NCBI RefSeq assembly: GCF_009720745.1
Contig: NZ_WNKX01000015.1
Coordinates: forward strand, 1-64,000
From: Massilia eburnea
GTDB lineage: Bacteria; Pseudomonadota; Gammaproteobacteria; Burkholderiales; Burkholderiaceae_D
Length of the DNA stretch: 64,000 nt
Reading direction: 5' to 3'
Both the position numbers and the translations under genes were made by a program. The stretch's first letter is position 1. Each line of letters starts with the position of its first letter. Positions 35,828 through 44,501 of this stretch are shown one piece after another. Under the pieces are notes generated by a model that saw only the letters and a program-made list of their open reading frames with translations, had not been told where the DNA came from and did no database searches.

Positions 35828-36667
35828 ATGGAAAATAACAATATGTCGATCCGGATGAAGCGCTGCCTTGCCTACGGATTGCTGCTGGCGGGGCTGCTGT
35901 TCCTCTCCGGTTGCGAGCAAGCCGTGTACAGCAATCTGTCCGAGCAGCAGGCCAACGATGTCCTGCTGACCTTGTTGAAAGGTGGCATCAGCGCGGAGAA
36001 GCGGGCTGGCGAAAAAGGCTATGGCGTCTGGGTCGACAGTGCCAAGATGGCGCCGGCGATCAGCCTGCTGAATGCGAACGGACAACCGCCGCAGCATTAC
36101 ACGGAGATGGGAGACATCTTCGCGCGTAACAATCTGATTTCGTCGCCCACGGAAGAACGCATCCGCTTTACCTATGGCACAGAGCAGGCGATCGCCAAGA
36201 CCCTGTCGCAGATCGACGGCGTGCTGAGCGCACGTGTGCACATCGTCCTGCCGTCCAACGATCCGCTGGCGTCGCCGGTCAAACCTTCCTCTGCCTCTGT
36301 GTTCCTGAAATATCGGGCCGACATCAATATGAAGGCGGTGATCCCGGAAGTGAAGGAACTGGTGATCCGCAGCGTGGAAGGGCTGACAGTGGACAAGGTG
36401 TCGGTCAGCCTGTTCCCGGCGCGCGCCACCGGCACCGCTTCCGACCAGGTGCCGACCGCACGGATTTTCGGCATCATCGTCGCCAACTCCAGCGTGGCCA
36501 CACTTTGGATCATGATGCTCACGCCCTGGATCGTGGCGGCGGTTCTGTTGATACTGCTGCTGAATGCGGTGCACCTGCGCACCTGGCTCAAAGGAAAATT
36601 GACAGCGCGGAACGCGACGCAGCGCGAGGTACGGGAACGTCCAGCGCGCCAGAGGGAACGGGCATGA
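35828..36667 (+). CDS. sctJ: T3SS inner-membrane ring lipoprotein SctJ (YscJ/PrgK family)
   Basis: A 279-residue lipoprotein. A basic n-region (MSIRMKRC) and hydrophobic stretch lead to the lipobox LSGC (Cys29 from this start). Two periplasmic ring-building modules follow, with the YscJ phrases VYSNLSEQQANDVLLTLL, GVWVDSAKMAPAISLLNANG and VHIVLPSNDPLAS. A C-terminal transmembrane helix (about 222-245) and basic tail end it. SctJ rings inside SctD. ATG at 35828 is chosen; ATG 35843 is a good alternative. The stop overlaps sctK by 4 bases. Confidence 0.93.
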   Translation: MENNNMSIRMKRCLAYGLLLAGLLFLSGCEQAVYSNLSEQQANDVLLTLLKGGISAEKRAGEKGYGVWVDSAKMAPAISLLNANGQPPQHYTEMGDIFARNNLISSPTEERIRFTYGTEQAIAKTLSQIDGVLSARVHIVLPSNDPLASPVKPSSASVFLKYRADINMKAVIPEVKELVIRSVEGLTVDKVSVSLFPARATGTASDQVPTARIFGIIVANSSVATLWIMMLTPWIVAAVLLILLLNAVHLRTWLKGKLTARNATQREVRERPARQRERA

Positions 36668-37404
36668 GCGCCGTTATGCTGGAAGCCGCCGATAGCCCTG
36701 CAAGTGATAACCCAGGCCGGGCCTGGCAACCGCTGGTACAGGATCGCGCTTTCGATCTTCGGCTCCGTTTCAATCTTTTTCCAGCGACCTATGCGCATGC
36801 CAGCTGGATCGCGCGCCTGGGCCGGGACCTGCCGCTTGCCGAGGGGATCGATGATTCACCGTTCTGGATGCGCCGCTTATCCCTGGCCTTGTTACAGGCA
36901 TGTAAGCTGGACCAGGATTTTGATTTCGACTTTTCCGATCGCGCGAAAAACATCGCCCTGCTGGATGCCGCGGTGCTGGAACGCTGCGCAAGACTGATGG
37001 CCGGCTTGCTGGTGCGCGAACAGATCAGGCATGTGGTTCTCGGCGCCGACATGGTGGCGCTCGAACGTACACTGGGGCGCGATAGCCTTCGGTTCGCGCT
37101 GGGCTGGACGGTGCCGCTCCCGGTACTCGGCTACGTCTTCCATCCGCATGGCGCCGCATTTCCCGACAACGAAGCCTGGACCCGGCGCGCTGTGGGCCTG
37201 GCCAGCGCCCTGCTGGGCGCTGCGTCAAGCGCAACGCTGGCACGCATGCAGCTCAGGTTTCCTTGCGGCTGGGCCAGCCTCCAGCGGCCGGTGTTGCAGG
37301 AGCAAGACCGCAGCAGGCTGGCTGCGCTCTTTGTCGCCGTTCTGCACAAGGCGGCGCCGGATCACGGGTGGCTGTTTGCAACGCCCGGGAGGACCGCGCA
37401 ATGA
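36664..37404 (+). CDS. sctK: T3SS sorting-platform protein SctK
   Basis: A 246-residue cytosolic protein in the position of YscK/PscK between sctJ and sctL. It resembles the YscK family weakly: RFNLFPATYAHASWIARLG near the N-terminus and FALGWTVPLPVLGYVFHPHG in the middle. SctK links the SctQ pods to the membrane ring in the sorting platform. Start ATG 36664 and stop each overlap their neighbours by 4 bases, so translation is coupled. The name rests mainly on synteny. Confidence 0.75.
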   Translation: MSAVMLEAADSPASDNPGRAWQPLVQDRAFDLRLRFNLFPATYAHASWIARLGRDLPLAEGIDDSPFWMRRLSLALLQACKLDQDFDFDFSDRAKNIALLDAAVLERCARLMAGLLVREQIRHVVLGADMVALERTLGRDSLRFALGWTVPLPVLGYVFHPHGAAFPDNEAWTRRAVGLASALLGAASSATLARMQLRFPCGWASLQRPVLQEQDRSRLAALFVAVLHKAAPDHGWLFATPGRTAQ

Positions 37405-38036
37405 TGCTATTGGTGGATCGCGGCAAGCTCGCCAGCGCCGATGGAAAAGTCATCAAGGCGAACGATTTCGCGCAGCTGGCCAGCGCGCAGGAGGCGCTGG
37501 CCCATGCCAACCGGCGCGCCGCCGAGATCGTCGCGCTGGCGGAAACGCAACGTGATGCCGCGATTCGCGCGGGACGCGAACTCGGCATCGAACAGGGCCG
37601 CGCCGAGTATGCGGCGTCGATGGTCGACGCCACCGCAAGAATGGAATCGTCGTTCATCTGCCTGGAGGCACGGCTGGTCAAAACGGTGATGGACGCGTTG
37701 CAGGCGATCCTGCACGAAATAGGCGAGCGTACCGTAATGGAAGGCCTGGTTCGGCGCACGATCGCCAATTCGAGCCGCAAGAACTCCTTGCGCCTGATCG
37801 TGGCGGCGCAACAGTTCGACACCGTCAATGCGCTGCTTTCGCCGGTGCTGGCCGAGTTCCCAGAGATCGAATATATCGACGTGGTGCAGGATCCTGCCGG
37901 GGTGCCGGGCATGTGCGTGCTGGAGAGCGAATTCGGCATCGTCGACGCCAGCCTCGATACGCAGATCGCGGCTATACGCGCGGGCCTGATCCGGGCGTTC
38001 GTCGGCAAGCGGCGCTCGAGCGGGGCCGGTCAATGA
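37401..38036 (+). CDS. sctL: T3SS ATPase stator SctL (YscL/FliH family)
   Basis: A 211-residue protein with an N-terminal Ala/Glu/Arg-rich coiled coil (about 30-95) and a C-terminal globular domain ([30 protein letters not shown] near 160-190), the FliH/YscL arrangement related to V-ATPase stator subunits. It binds SctN and ties it to the SctQ pods, restraining ATPase activity until assembled. It begins at tandem ATG codons overlapping the sctK stop and overlaps sctN by 4 bases. Confidence 0.88.
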   Translation: MMLLVDRGKLASADGKVIKANDFAQLASAQEALAHANRRAAEIVALAETQRDAAIRAGRELGIEQGRAEYAASMVDATARMESSFICLEARLVKTVMDALQAILHEIGERTVMEGLVRRTIANSSRKNSLRLIVAAQQFDTVNALLSPVLAEFPEIEYIDVVQDPAGVPGMCVLESEFGIVDASLDTQIAAIRAGLIRAFVGKRRSSGAGQ

Positions 38037-39373
38037 GGGGGCGCCGCGACATGGCAAGCATGGACTATCTGTCCGACGCGCTGGCTGACGCACTCAGTGG
38101 CTTTTCCGCGATCGAGACGCGCGGCCGCGTACTGGAAGCGGTGGGCACGCTGATCAAGGCCAGCGGGGTCAGCGCCCGGGTCGGCGACATCTGCGCGCTG
38201 CGCAATCCCGGTACCCCATGGCAGATGCAGGCCGAGGTAGTCGGCATCCTCCGCGACCTGGTGCTGCTGATGCCTTTCGGCGAACTGGCGGGTTTGTCGA
38301 CCCAGACCGAAGTCCTGCATCTGGGGCGCACGCAGGGCGTAAAGGTGGGGCCCGCCGTGCTGGGCCGGGTGCTGGATGGATTCGGCGAGCCGATCGACGG
38401 CCTGGGGCCGATCGACGCGGTGCAGGAGTATCCGGTGTATGCGCCGGCGCCCGATCCACTGCGGCGCAAGCCGATCCTGAGCGCCCTGCATACGGGGGTG
38501 CGTGCCATCGACGCCTTTCTCACTTGCGGCGAAGGGCAGCGCATGGGGATCTTTGCGCCGGCGGGCAGCGGCAAGAGCAGCCTGCTGTCGATGATCTCGC
38601 ATGGGACTGCGGCCGATGTCACCGTGGTCGCGCTGGTGGGCGAGCGCGGCCGCGAAGTGGGGGAGTTCTTCCGTACCGCAGTGCCGGCCGGCGGCCGCGA
38701 ACGCACCGTCTTCGTGGTGGCGACCTCGGACCGGGCGGCCGGGGAAAGGGCCAAGGCTCCCTGCGTGGCGACGGCAATTGCCGAATATTTCCGTGACCAG
38801 GGCCGTTCGGTATTGCTGCTGGTCGATTCGGTCACGCGCTATGCGCGCGCATTGCGCGAGATTGGCCTGGCGGCAGGTGAGCCGCCAACGCGGCGCGGTT
38901 TTCCACCCTCGGTGTTTACCGTGCTGCCAAAGCTGTTCGAACGGGCCGGGCAAAGCGAGAAGGGCGCGATCTCCGCTTTTTACACGGTGCTGGTCGATGA
39001 TGACGAGGCGGGCGATCCGATCGGTGAAGAGGTGCGCTCGACGCTCGATGGCCACATCATCCTGTCCGCCAAGCTTGCCGCCGCCAACCATTATCCGGCG
39101 ATCGATACGATGCAGAGCCGCAGCCGGGTGATGAATATCGTGGCGTCGGCTGAACACCAGGCTTTGGCAGGAACACTGCGCGAGCTCAGCGCCAAGTACC
39201 AGTCGATCGAGATGTTGTTGCAGATCGGCGAGTACGAAGCGGGGGCGGACGCCATAGCGGATCGCGCGATCCGTACCCGCCCAGCGTGCGAGGCATTGCT
39301 GCGGCAGGCGCCAGGGGAGTCATCCGGCCTGCGGGAAACGCTGGCGGCCATGCGCAATATAGCGGCGACCTAG
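38033..39373 (+). CDS. sctN: T3SS export ATPase SctN
   Basis: A 446-residue F1-beta/FliI-like hexameric ATPase that strips chaperones from and unfolds substrates at the export gate. Walker A is APAGSGKSS (about 175-183). The type III ATPase phrases [35 protein letters not shown] and FFTVL-like [15 protein letters not shown] are intact. Start ATG 38033 overlaps sctL (ATGA); a second ATG at 38051 gives a slightly shorter form. Non-flagellar origin is clear from its Sct neighbours and the lack of any flagellar gene. Confidence 0.96.
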   Translation: MRGRRDMASMDYLSDALADALSGFSAIETRGRVLEAVGTLIKASGVSARVGDICALRNPGTPWQMQAEVVGILRDLVLLMPFGELAGLSTQTEVLHLGRTQGVKVGPAVLGRVLDGFGEPIDGLGPIDAVQEYPVYAPAPDPLRRKPILSALHTGVRAIDAFLTCGEGQRMGIFAPAGSGKSSLLSMISHGTAADVTVVALVGERGREVGEFFRTAVPAGGRERTVFVVATSDRAAGERAKAPCVATAIAEYFRDQGRSVLLLVDSVTRYARALREIGLAAGEPPTRRGFPPSVFTVLPKLFERAGQSEKGAISAFYTVLVDDDEAGDPIGEEVRSTLDGHIILSAKLAAANHYPAIDTMQSRSRVMNIVASAEHQALAGTLRELSAKYQSIEMLLQIGEYEAGADAIADRAIRTRPACEALLRQAPGESSGLRETLAAMRNIAAT

Positions 39374-39378
39374 GGGAC

Positions 39379-39897
39379 ATGGAAACCATCATGCTGGAAC
39401 AGCACGAACAATTGGTCAGGGTACGGGACGTGCAACTCCAGGGCGCGCACGCCGAACTCGCGCGCAAGGCCGCGCTGCGCAACGGAATCCGGCGGGAAGT
39501 CGAACGCGCGGAGGCGGCACTGCGGGTCCTGGCTGCCCAGAGGGCGTCCTGGGATCGGCAATGGCAGGCATGGATAAAACAGGGCGGGGCGCTGCAGCGA
39601 GGCAAGGCTTATGCCGACCAGCACCTGAAAATCGCCGCACTCGAGAACGACCTCGAACAAGAGCGGGCCAGCATCCTTGAACGCTTGCAGGAGGCGCAGC
39701 AGGAAGTCGATGCGGCCCAGATCAGGACCAGGAAGCAGCAGCATGCCTTGTCGAACATCATCGACATGGTGGGCCAGATGAAGAAGATGCAGCGCCAGGA
39801 GCGGGAAGCGCGTGAGGTGCAGCGATCGGAAGACGCAGTCGCGGCGAGCTGGTACCTGGCCAGGAAGACGCTCGCTCCGGAGGCCAGGCATGAATGA
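39379..39897 (+). CDS. sctO: T3SS central stalk protein SctO (YscO/FliJ-like)
   Basis: A 172-residue protein that is almost entirely heptad-rich coiled coil (Glu/Gln/Arg/Ala-rich, about 15-150), the hallmark of the YscO/FliJ stalk that sits in the SctN hexamer and contacts SctV. AGGGG directly before the start overlaps the sctN stop region. The stop lies 5 bases inside the next gene. Sequence identity to named SctO proteins cannot be judged; fold plus position support the call. Confidence 0.8.
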   Translation: METIMLEQHEQLVRVRDVQLQGAHAELARKAALRNGIRREVERAEAALRVLAAQRASWDRQWQAWIKQGGALQRGKAYADQHLKIAALENDLEQERASILERLQEAQQEVDAAQIRTRKQQHALSNIIDMVGQMKKMQRQEREAREVQRSEDAVAASWYLARKTLAPEARHE

Positions 39898-40618
39898 ATT
39901 TTCCAGGATCGATGGCGGTGAGCGGGACCTGCTCCTGCCTGGCCCAGCCGCTGTACCGCTTGGCCGGCCCAGTTCCGATGCAGCTGTGGCAGCCTTTCGC
40001 AACATGATGCGCAAGCGCTCGCCGGACACGGCACCGGCGCCGGCGGAGAAGACGAATGCGCGTGCAAGCGGCACGTCGCCGCATCAGGTCCGGGCGGACT
40101 GCTCCGGCGCGAGCACCGACGCGCCGGCGGGCGCTGCCCCGCATGCCCCCGTGCGCTTGCGGACGGCAGCTGGTGAAGAGGGCGGCCAGACTGCCCTGCC
40201 ATGCGCTATTCCCCCCGAGCTGATGGCGGCCGGCGTGCAGCGGCCTGGCCAGCAGGCCTTCACCGGGCTTCAGCAGGGCAGTGCTTCGGCCACTGCGGCC
40301 CCGGCCGATGCCGCCCAGAACGATGAAGTGGCAGCGCTCCTGCAACATTTCAGCGCCAATCTGTACGTGGCAGACAGCCCCAGGGCGGGCACGGGCCGCA
40401 TCATGCTCGACCTCGGCACCTCACTGCCCGGCTCATCGGTAGAAATGTCGCGCGACGGTGTCTTTCTCAACGTGCGGCTGCACGCGGCGGATGACGCGAT
40501 GCTGCGGCTGATGCGGGGCGGCAGCGCGCGCCTGCTGGAAGCACTGAACAAATCGACGGGACTGGTGGTGCGGCTCGACCTGGTGCAGCGCAGCGACACG
40601 GCCGGAGCTGATGCATGA
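39890..40618 (+). CDS. sctP: Candidate T3SS needle-length/switch protein SctP
   Basis: A 242-residue protein with a long Ala/Pro/Gly-rich disordered N-terminal two thirds and a compact C-terminal domain (about 155-235; GTGRIMLDLGTSLPGSSVEMSRDGVFLNVRLHAADD...LLEALNKSTGLVVRLDL). That plan (ruler-like region followed by a small switch domain) and its place between sctO and sctQ fit SctP/HrpP/YscP, which measures needle length and switches SctU specificity. It overlaps both neighbours (8 and 4 bases). The C-domain resemblance to the FliK/HrpP switch fold is inference. Confidence 0.7.
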   Translation: MNEFSRIDGGERDLLLPGPAAVPLGRPSSDAAVAAFRNMMRKRSPDTAPAPAEKTNARASGTSPHQVRADCSGASTDAPAGAAPHAPVRLRTAAGEEGGQTALPCAIPPELMAAGVQRPGQQAFTGLQQGSASATAAPADAAQNDEVAALLQHFSANLYVADSPRAGTGRIMLDLGTSLPGSSVEMSRDGVFLNVRLHAADDAMLRLMRGGSARLLEALNKSTGLVVRLDLVQRSDTAGADA

Positions 40619-41670
40619 TGTCCGATTCCGCAGCCCTGGTTCTCGATCAGCTCGAGCCCGATGTCAGCCGCCTGGTGAATGCCTGGCTCGCCGTGCGCCA
40701 GTTTTCCGAGTGGCCGGTGGCTGGCCGGCGCCTGCGCATCCAGTGGGGCTGTGTGCTGCCCCACGCACCGTTTGCCGTCGCCATCGAATGCACGCTGGCG
40801 GGCCAGGCCTTGCTGGTCAAATTCGACGGGCTGGCCGGGATCGACCCGCGCCTGGTCGGCGAACCATTTTCCCATTTGCCCGCGCCGACGCGCAATCTCG
40901 TCATCGAACGCGTTGCCGCGGATTTTTCTGCGGCGCTGCCGCAGGGTTTCATGCATGACGTGGACATCCGCGCGGTGCACTGGACTGCGCCGGACAGCGC
41001 GGCCTGGCCGTGCGCGATCGGCTTCACCGTGATCCGCGAAGACGGTGCGCAATCGCGCGGCACGCTGGCGGCGGGTGTACTGCGGACACTGGAATGGCTG
41101 CATCAGGCCATGCCGCAAGGCGCCTTGGCGCCGCTGGTTTCCAGGGGCGACATGCCGGTGGCTGTCTGCCTGCGGGTAGGGCGCACCGTGCTGGCCAAGT
41201 CCACGGTGCGCGGCCTGGGCGCTGGCGACGTAGTGTGGATCGATGAGGGCGGAGCGATTTCACGTCATGGCGTGACGCTGGTCTTCATCCCCGGCAACAG
41301 CAGTCAGCGCGCCTGGTCGGTCCGCCTCAAGCAGCGCACCGTGACGCTGCAGGCGCCTTATTCCGGCATCCTGGCGCACGCGCAAGGCCTGGTAGTCAAC
41401 CGAGGAGAGCAAAGCACCATGCACAAGGATCATACCGATATCGAAGTCCCGGTGGTGTTTGAAATGGGCCAGATGGTATTGCCGCTGGCCGAGATCGAAC
41501 GCCTGCACGCCGACCAGACATTCGAGCTGGAGCAGGATGCCAGCCTGGCGACGGTGACGCTGAGCGTGTTCGGCTCGGTGATCGCGCAGGGCAAGTTGAT
41601 CGCCATCGGCAGCAAGCTGGGCGTACGCATCGTGCGCGTTGCCGGCAGCGGCAACGAACAATCCGCTTAG
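40615..41670 (+). CDS. sctQ: T3SS cytoplasmic pod/C-ring protein SctQ
   Basis: A 351-residue protein whose C-terminal ~75 residues form a SpoA/FliN domain (VPVVFEMGQMVLPLAEIERLHADQTFEL... KLGVRIVRV). A second, weaker SpoA-like region lies near 180-250. The N-terminal part is the variable SctQ domain. SctQ forms the pods of the sorting platform with SctK and SctL. An internal start with its own ribosome site at 41402-41419 would give a separate C-terminal fragment. Tandem ATGs overlap the sctP stop. Confidence 0.88.
   Translation: MMSDSAALVLDQLEPDVSRLVNAWLAVRQFSEWPVAGRRLRIQWGCVLPHAPFAVAIECTLAGQALLVKFDGLAGIDPRLVGEPFSHLPAPTRNLVIERVAADFSAALPQGFMHDVDIRAVHWTAPDSAAWPCAIGFTVIREDGAQSRGTLAAGVLRTLEWLHQAMPQGALAPLVSRGDMPVAVCLRVGRTVLAKSTVRGLGAGDVVWIDEGGAISRHGVTLVFIPGNSSQRAWSVRLKQRTVTLQAPYSGILAHAQGLVVNRGEQSTMHKDHTDIEVPVVFEMGQMVLPLAEIERLHADQTFELEQDASLATVTLSVFGSVIAQGKLIAIGSKLGVRIVRVAGSGNEQSA
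41419..41670 (+). CDS. Internal translation product SctQ-C (in frame within sctQ)
   Basis: ATG at 41419 is in the sctQ frame and is preceded by GAGGAGAG (41402-41409), 9 bases upstream, a stronger site than that of full-length sctQ. The 83-residue product is exactly the terminal SpoA domain plus a short lead (MHKDHTDIEV). Yersinia YscQ and Salmonella SpaO make the same kind of fragment, which combines with full-length SctQ. Expression here is predicted, not shown. Confidence 0.6.
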   Translation: MHKDHTDIEVPVVFEMGQMVLPLAEIERLHADQTFELEQDASLATVTLSVFGSVIAQGKLIAIGSKLGVRIVRVAGSGNEQSA

Positions 41671-41687
41671 CTATTGCAGGGGGACGC

Positions 41688-42350
41688 GTGCTCGCACAGG
41701 GAATGCCGGATCCGATCATCGTCATCACAACGCTTGGTTTGCTAGGGCTGGCGCCCTTCCTTGCCGTGATGGTGACTTCCTATTCCAAGATTGTGGTGGT
41801 GACCAGCCTGGTGCGCAATGCGCTTGGCTTGCAGCAGGTGCCGCCCAACCTTGTCCTGAACGGGTTGGCGATCATCGTGTCGCTCTACATCATGGCGCCG
41901 GTCACCAGCAAGATTACCGACACCGTGCAGGCGCAGGTGAAGCCGGGACAGCAGCTGAACGCCGGCAGCTTCTTCGACATACTGGGCCTGGCGCGCGAAC
42001 CGCTGCGGGGGTTCCTGTCAAAGCACACCAATCCGCGCGAGCGCGAGTTTTTCGTCCGCTCGGCCGGCAAGATATGGCCCGTGGAGCGGGCCGAGGCGCT
42101 CAAAGGCGATGACTTGCTGGTACTGGTTCCGGCATTCACGGTGACCGAGCTGACGGCCGCGTTCAAGATCGGATTCCTGATCTACCTTGCCTTCGTCATC
42201 ATCGATCTGGTGGTGGCCAACATACTGGTCTCGATGGGGATGATGATGTTCTCGCCCACGGTGGTGTCGGTGCCGCTCAAGCTGCTGCTGTTCGTGGTGC
42301 TGGACGGTTGGTCAAAGCTGGTACACGGCTTGATCCTTACTTATCAATAG
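41688..42350 (+). CDS. sctR: T3SS export gate protein SctR
   Basis: A 220-residue FliP/YscR-family membrane protein, the main subunit of the helical export gate (five copies with SctS and SctT). It shows the signatures VTSYSKIVVVTSLVRNALGLQQVPPNLVLNGLAI in the first helical pair and FKIGFLIYLAFVIIDLVVANIL...MMMFSP near the end. Start is GTG at 41688 after AGGGGG; ATG 41703 is possible. It follows sctQ by 17 bases. Confidence 0.95.
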   Translation: MLAQGMPDPIIVITTLGLLGLAPFLAVMVTSYSKIVVVTSLVRNALGLQQVPPNLVLNGLAIIVSLYIMAPVTSKITDTVQAQVKPGQQLNAGSFFDILGLAREPLRGFLSKHTNPREREFFVRSAGKIWPVERAEALKGDDLLVLVPAFTVTELTAAFKIGFLIYLAFVIIDLVVANILVSMGMMMFSPTVVSVPLKLLLFVVLDGWSKLVHGLILTYQ

Positions 42351-42359
42351 GCCGCCGCC

Positions 42360-42626
42360 ATGGAATTTTCTGTCCTCATCACCTACGTCAACCAGGCCCT
42401 GCTCCTGATCCTGCTGCTGTCGCTGCCGGTGATCGCGGTGGCCAGCATTACCGGCCTGGCGCTTGCGTTCCTGCAGGCAGTCACCCAGGTGCAAGACCAG
42501 ACGATTTCGTTCGGTGTCAAGCTGATCGCAATCATCGCCACGATCGCCCTGACGTCGTCCTGGCTGGGCGGCGAGCTGTTCCTCTTTGGTGAGCAGATGT
42601 TCGGCGCCATTGCGGGAGTGCGCTAG
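42360..42626 (+). CDS. sctS: T3SS export gate protein SctS
   Basis: An 88-residue two-helix membrane protein of the FliQ/YscS family (LLILLLSLPVIAVASITGLALAFLQAVTQVQDQTISFGVKL is the classic central stretch, about 14-55). Four copies wind around the SctR-SctT assembly. It is spaced 9 bases after sctR and 2 bases before sctT. Confidence 0.95.
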   Translation: MEFSVLITYVNQALLLILLLSLPVIAVASITGLALAFLQAVTQVQDQTISFGVKLIAIIATIALTSSWLGGELFLFGEQMFGAIAGVR

Positions 42627-42628
42627 CG

Positions 42629-43426
42629 ATGGGCGCCATGATGCACCAGGGAGAAGCCATCCTGATCGTGACCAGCCTGCTGATGACGCGCATGCTGGTG
42701 GCGTTTTCAGTCTGGCCGATCTTCATGGGCCAGACCGTTCCCGTCATGGTGCGCATGGCGCTTGCCGTGGCCTTGAGCAGCCTGATGCTGCCGGCTGCAC
42801 TGGAGGATCCGGCCATGCTGTCGATCTCCTATCCGCAGGTAGTGTTCGTGATCCTGAAGGAAGGCGGGATCGGCCTGGTGCTGGGTTTCCTGTCCGGCAT
42901 AGGATTCTGGGCCTTGTACACCGCCGGCACAATCATCGAATTCCAGGCCGGCATGAGCATGGCGACCATGGTCGACCCGACCACGGGGCAGGACGACTCG
43001 ATGGTCGGCGGCCTGATGATGCAGATGTTCACCATGCTGTTTCTCGTGACCGGCGGCCTGCTGTCGATGATCGGCACGCTGTACGAGAGTTACCAGGTGT
43101 GGCCGATCCCGAGCATGGCCCTGTCGATGGGCAATGCGAGCCTGGTGGAAGTCGGGCTGCGGGCGCTGAGCGAGATGCTGGGCCTGGCGCTGAAGGTGGC
43201 GGCGCCGTTCCTGCTGTTGATGCTGATGCTGGAGATCGGGCTGGGCCTGCTGTCGCGCTTTGCGCCGCAGCTGAACGCCTTTTTCCTGGCGATGCCGCTG
43301 AAGGCGCTGATCCTGGCATTGCTCATGTTGCTGTACGGGGCCGGCATGTCGGAGAGCTTGCGCGCTCTGCCCATCGCCGATTTTCCCGCGATGCTGAACG
43401 CGCTGCGCGGGGTCTGGCATGAGTAA
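42629..43426 (+). CDS. sctT: T3SS export gate protein SctT
   Basis: A 265-residue FliR/YscT-family protein with about six hydrophobic segments and the conserved FWALYTAGTIIEFQAGMSMATMVDPTTGQ near 95-125. One copy completes the export gate. The stop overlaps the sctU start by 8 bases. Confidence 0.94.
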   Translation: MGAMMHQGEAILIVTSLLMTRMLVAFSVWPIFMGQTVPVMVRMALAVALSSLMLPAALEDPAMLSISYPQVVFVILKEGGIGLVLGFLSGIGFWALYTAGTIIEFQAGMSMATMVDPTTGQDDSMVGGLMMQMFTMLFLVTGGLLSMIGTLYESYQVWPIPSMALSMGNASLVEVGLRALSEMLGLALKVAAPFLLLMLMLEIGLGLLSRFAPQLNAFFLAMPLKALILALLMLLYGAGMSESLRALPIADFPAMLNALRGVWHE

Positions 43427-44501
43427 TGGGTCTTCCAGCCAGAGCAGGACCGAGCAGCCGACCAGCAAGAAGCTGCGCGACGCGAGGAAGCAGGGCGACG
43501 TCTGGCACAGCAAAGACGTGGGCGCGACGGCCTCGATCGTGCTGGCCCAGGTCCTTTTCGCGCTCGGCGGCACGAGCCTGGTCGAACGGCTGGGCGCCAT
43601 GCTCACGCGTACGGCCGGCGCCAGCTTCAATGCATTAGACGACACGGCGACCTTGCTGGCATGGACGCGCGATCTGCTGACGGAAGCGGCCTGCATCTGC
43701 GCCGCCGTCGCGCTGCTGATGGCGGCGCTGGCGGCGCTGACGGGATGGCTCCAGGCAGGCGCCGTGTTCTCACTGGAGCCGGTGATGCCGCGCCTGTCGC
43801 GCCTCAATCCGGTCGAGGGAGCCAAGCGCCTGTTTGCGCTGCGTAACCTGGTCGGCCTGGTCAAGCTGGCCGTGATCTGTATCGCGCTTGCCGCCGTGCT
43901 GTGGTGGGTGGCGCACGCAACCCTGCCCGCGCTGGTGCGCGCGCAATGGCTCCCGGTTGGCGGCCTGCTGCCGCTGGCCGGGAAGATCATCGGCCAGATG
44001 GCGTGGATGGTCACGCTGGCGTTCGTTGCCATGAGCGTATTCGACATCTGGTTCCAGCGCATGGAATACCTGAAGCGCCACAAAATGACGAAGGACGAAG
44101 TGCGGCGCGAAGCGCGCGAAATGGAAGGCAGTCCGGAAATGCGCGGCATGCGCCGGCGCCTGCACCATGAATTGGGCATGGGGAACATGCTGGAGAACGT
44201 GCGCAAGGCGAATGTGGTCGTGGTCAATCCGACCCATATCGCCGTTGCGCTGTACTACGAAGCGGGCGTGACCGACCTGCCGCTGGTGGTCGCCAAAGGA
44301 GAAGGGCATATTGCGCAGGCGATCCGCGACATCGCGCAGGAAGAGGGTATCCCCATCATGCGCAACGTCAAGCTGGCGCGCGGCCTGCACGCTGCGGTGC
44401 AGTTGAATACCCATATACCGGACGAATTTCTGGAGCCCGTGGCCGAAGTGTTGCGTTGGGTACGGGATTTTCATGGACGACTTGGCGAGGGAAACGAATG
44501 A
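43419..44501 (+). CDS. sctU: T3SS autoprotease/switch protein SctU
   Basis: A 360-residue FlhB/YscU-family protein: N-terminal EQPTSKKLRDARKQGDVWHSKD, four helices (about 25-215) and a cytosolic domain with the self-cleaving NPTH motif at residues 270-273. Cleavage between Asn and Pro lets the apparatus change from needle to later substrates. SctP should act on it. The stop overlaps the sctV start by 4 bases. Confidence 0.96.
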   Translation: MSNGSSSQSRTEQPTSKKLRDARKQGDVWHSKDVGATASIVLAQVLFALGGTSLVERLGAMLTRTAGASFNALDDTATLLAWTRDLLTEAACICAAVALLMAALAALTGWLQAGAVFSLEPVMPRLSRLNPVEGAKRLFALRNLVGLVKLAVICIALAAVLWWVAHATLPALVRAQWLPVGGLLPLAGKIIGQMAWMVTLAFVAMSVFDIWFQRMEYLKRHKMTKDEVRREAREMEGSPEMRGMRRRLHHELGMGNMLENVRKANVVVVNPTHIAVALYYEAGVTDLPLVVAKGEGHIAQAIRDIAQEEGIPIMRNVKLARGLHAAVQLNTHIPDEFLEPVAEVLRWVRDFHGRLGEGNE

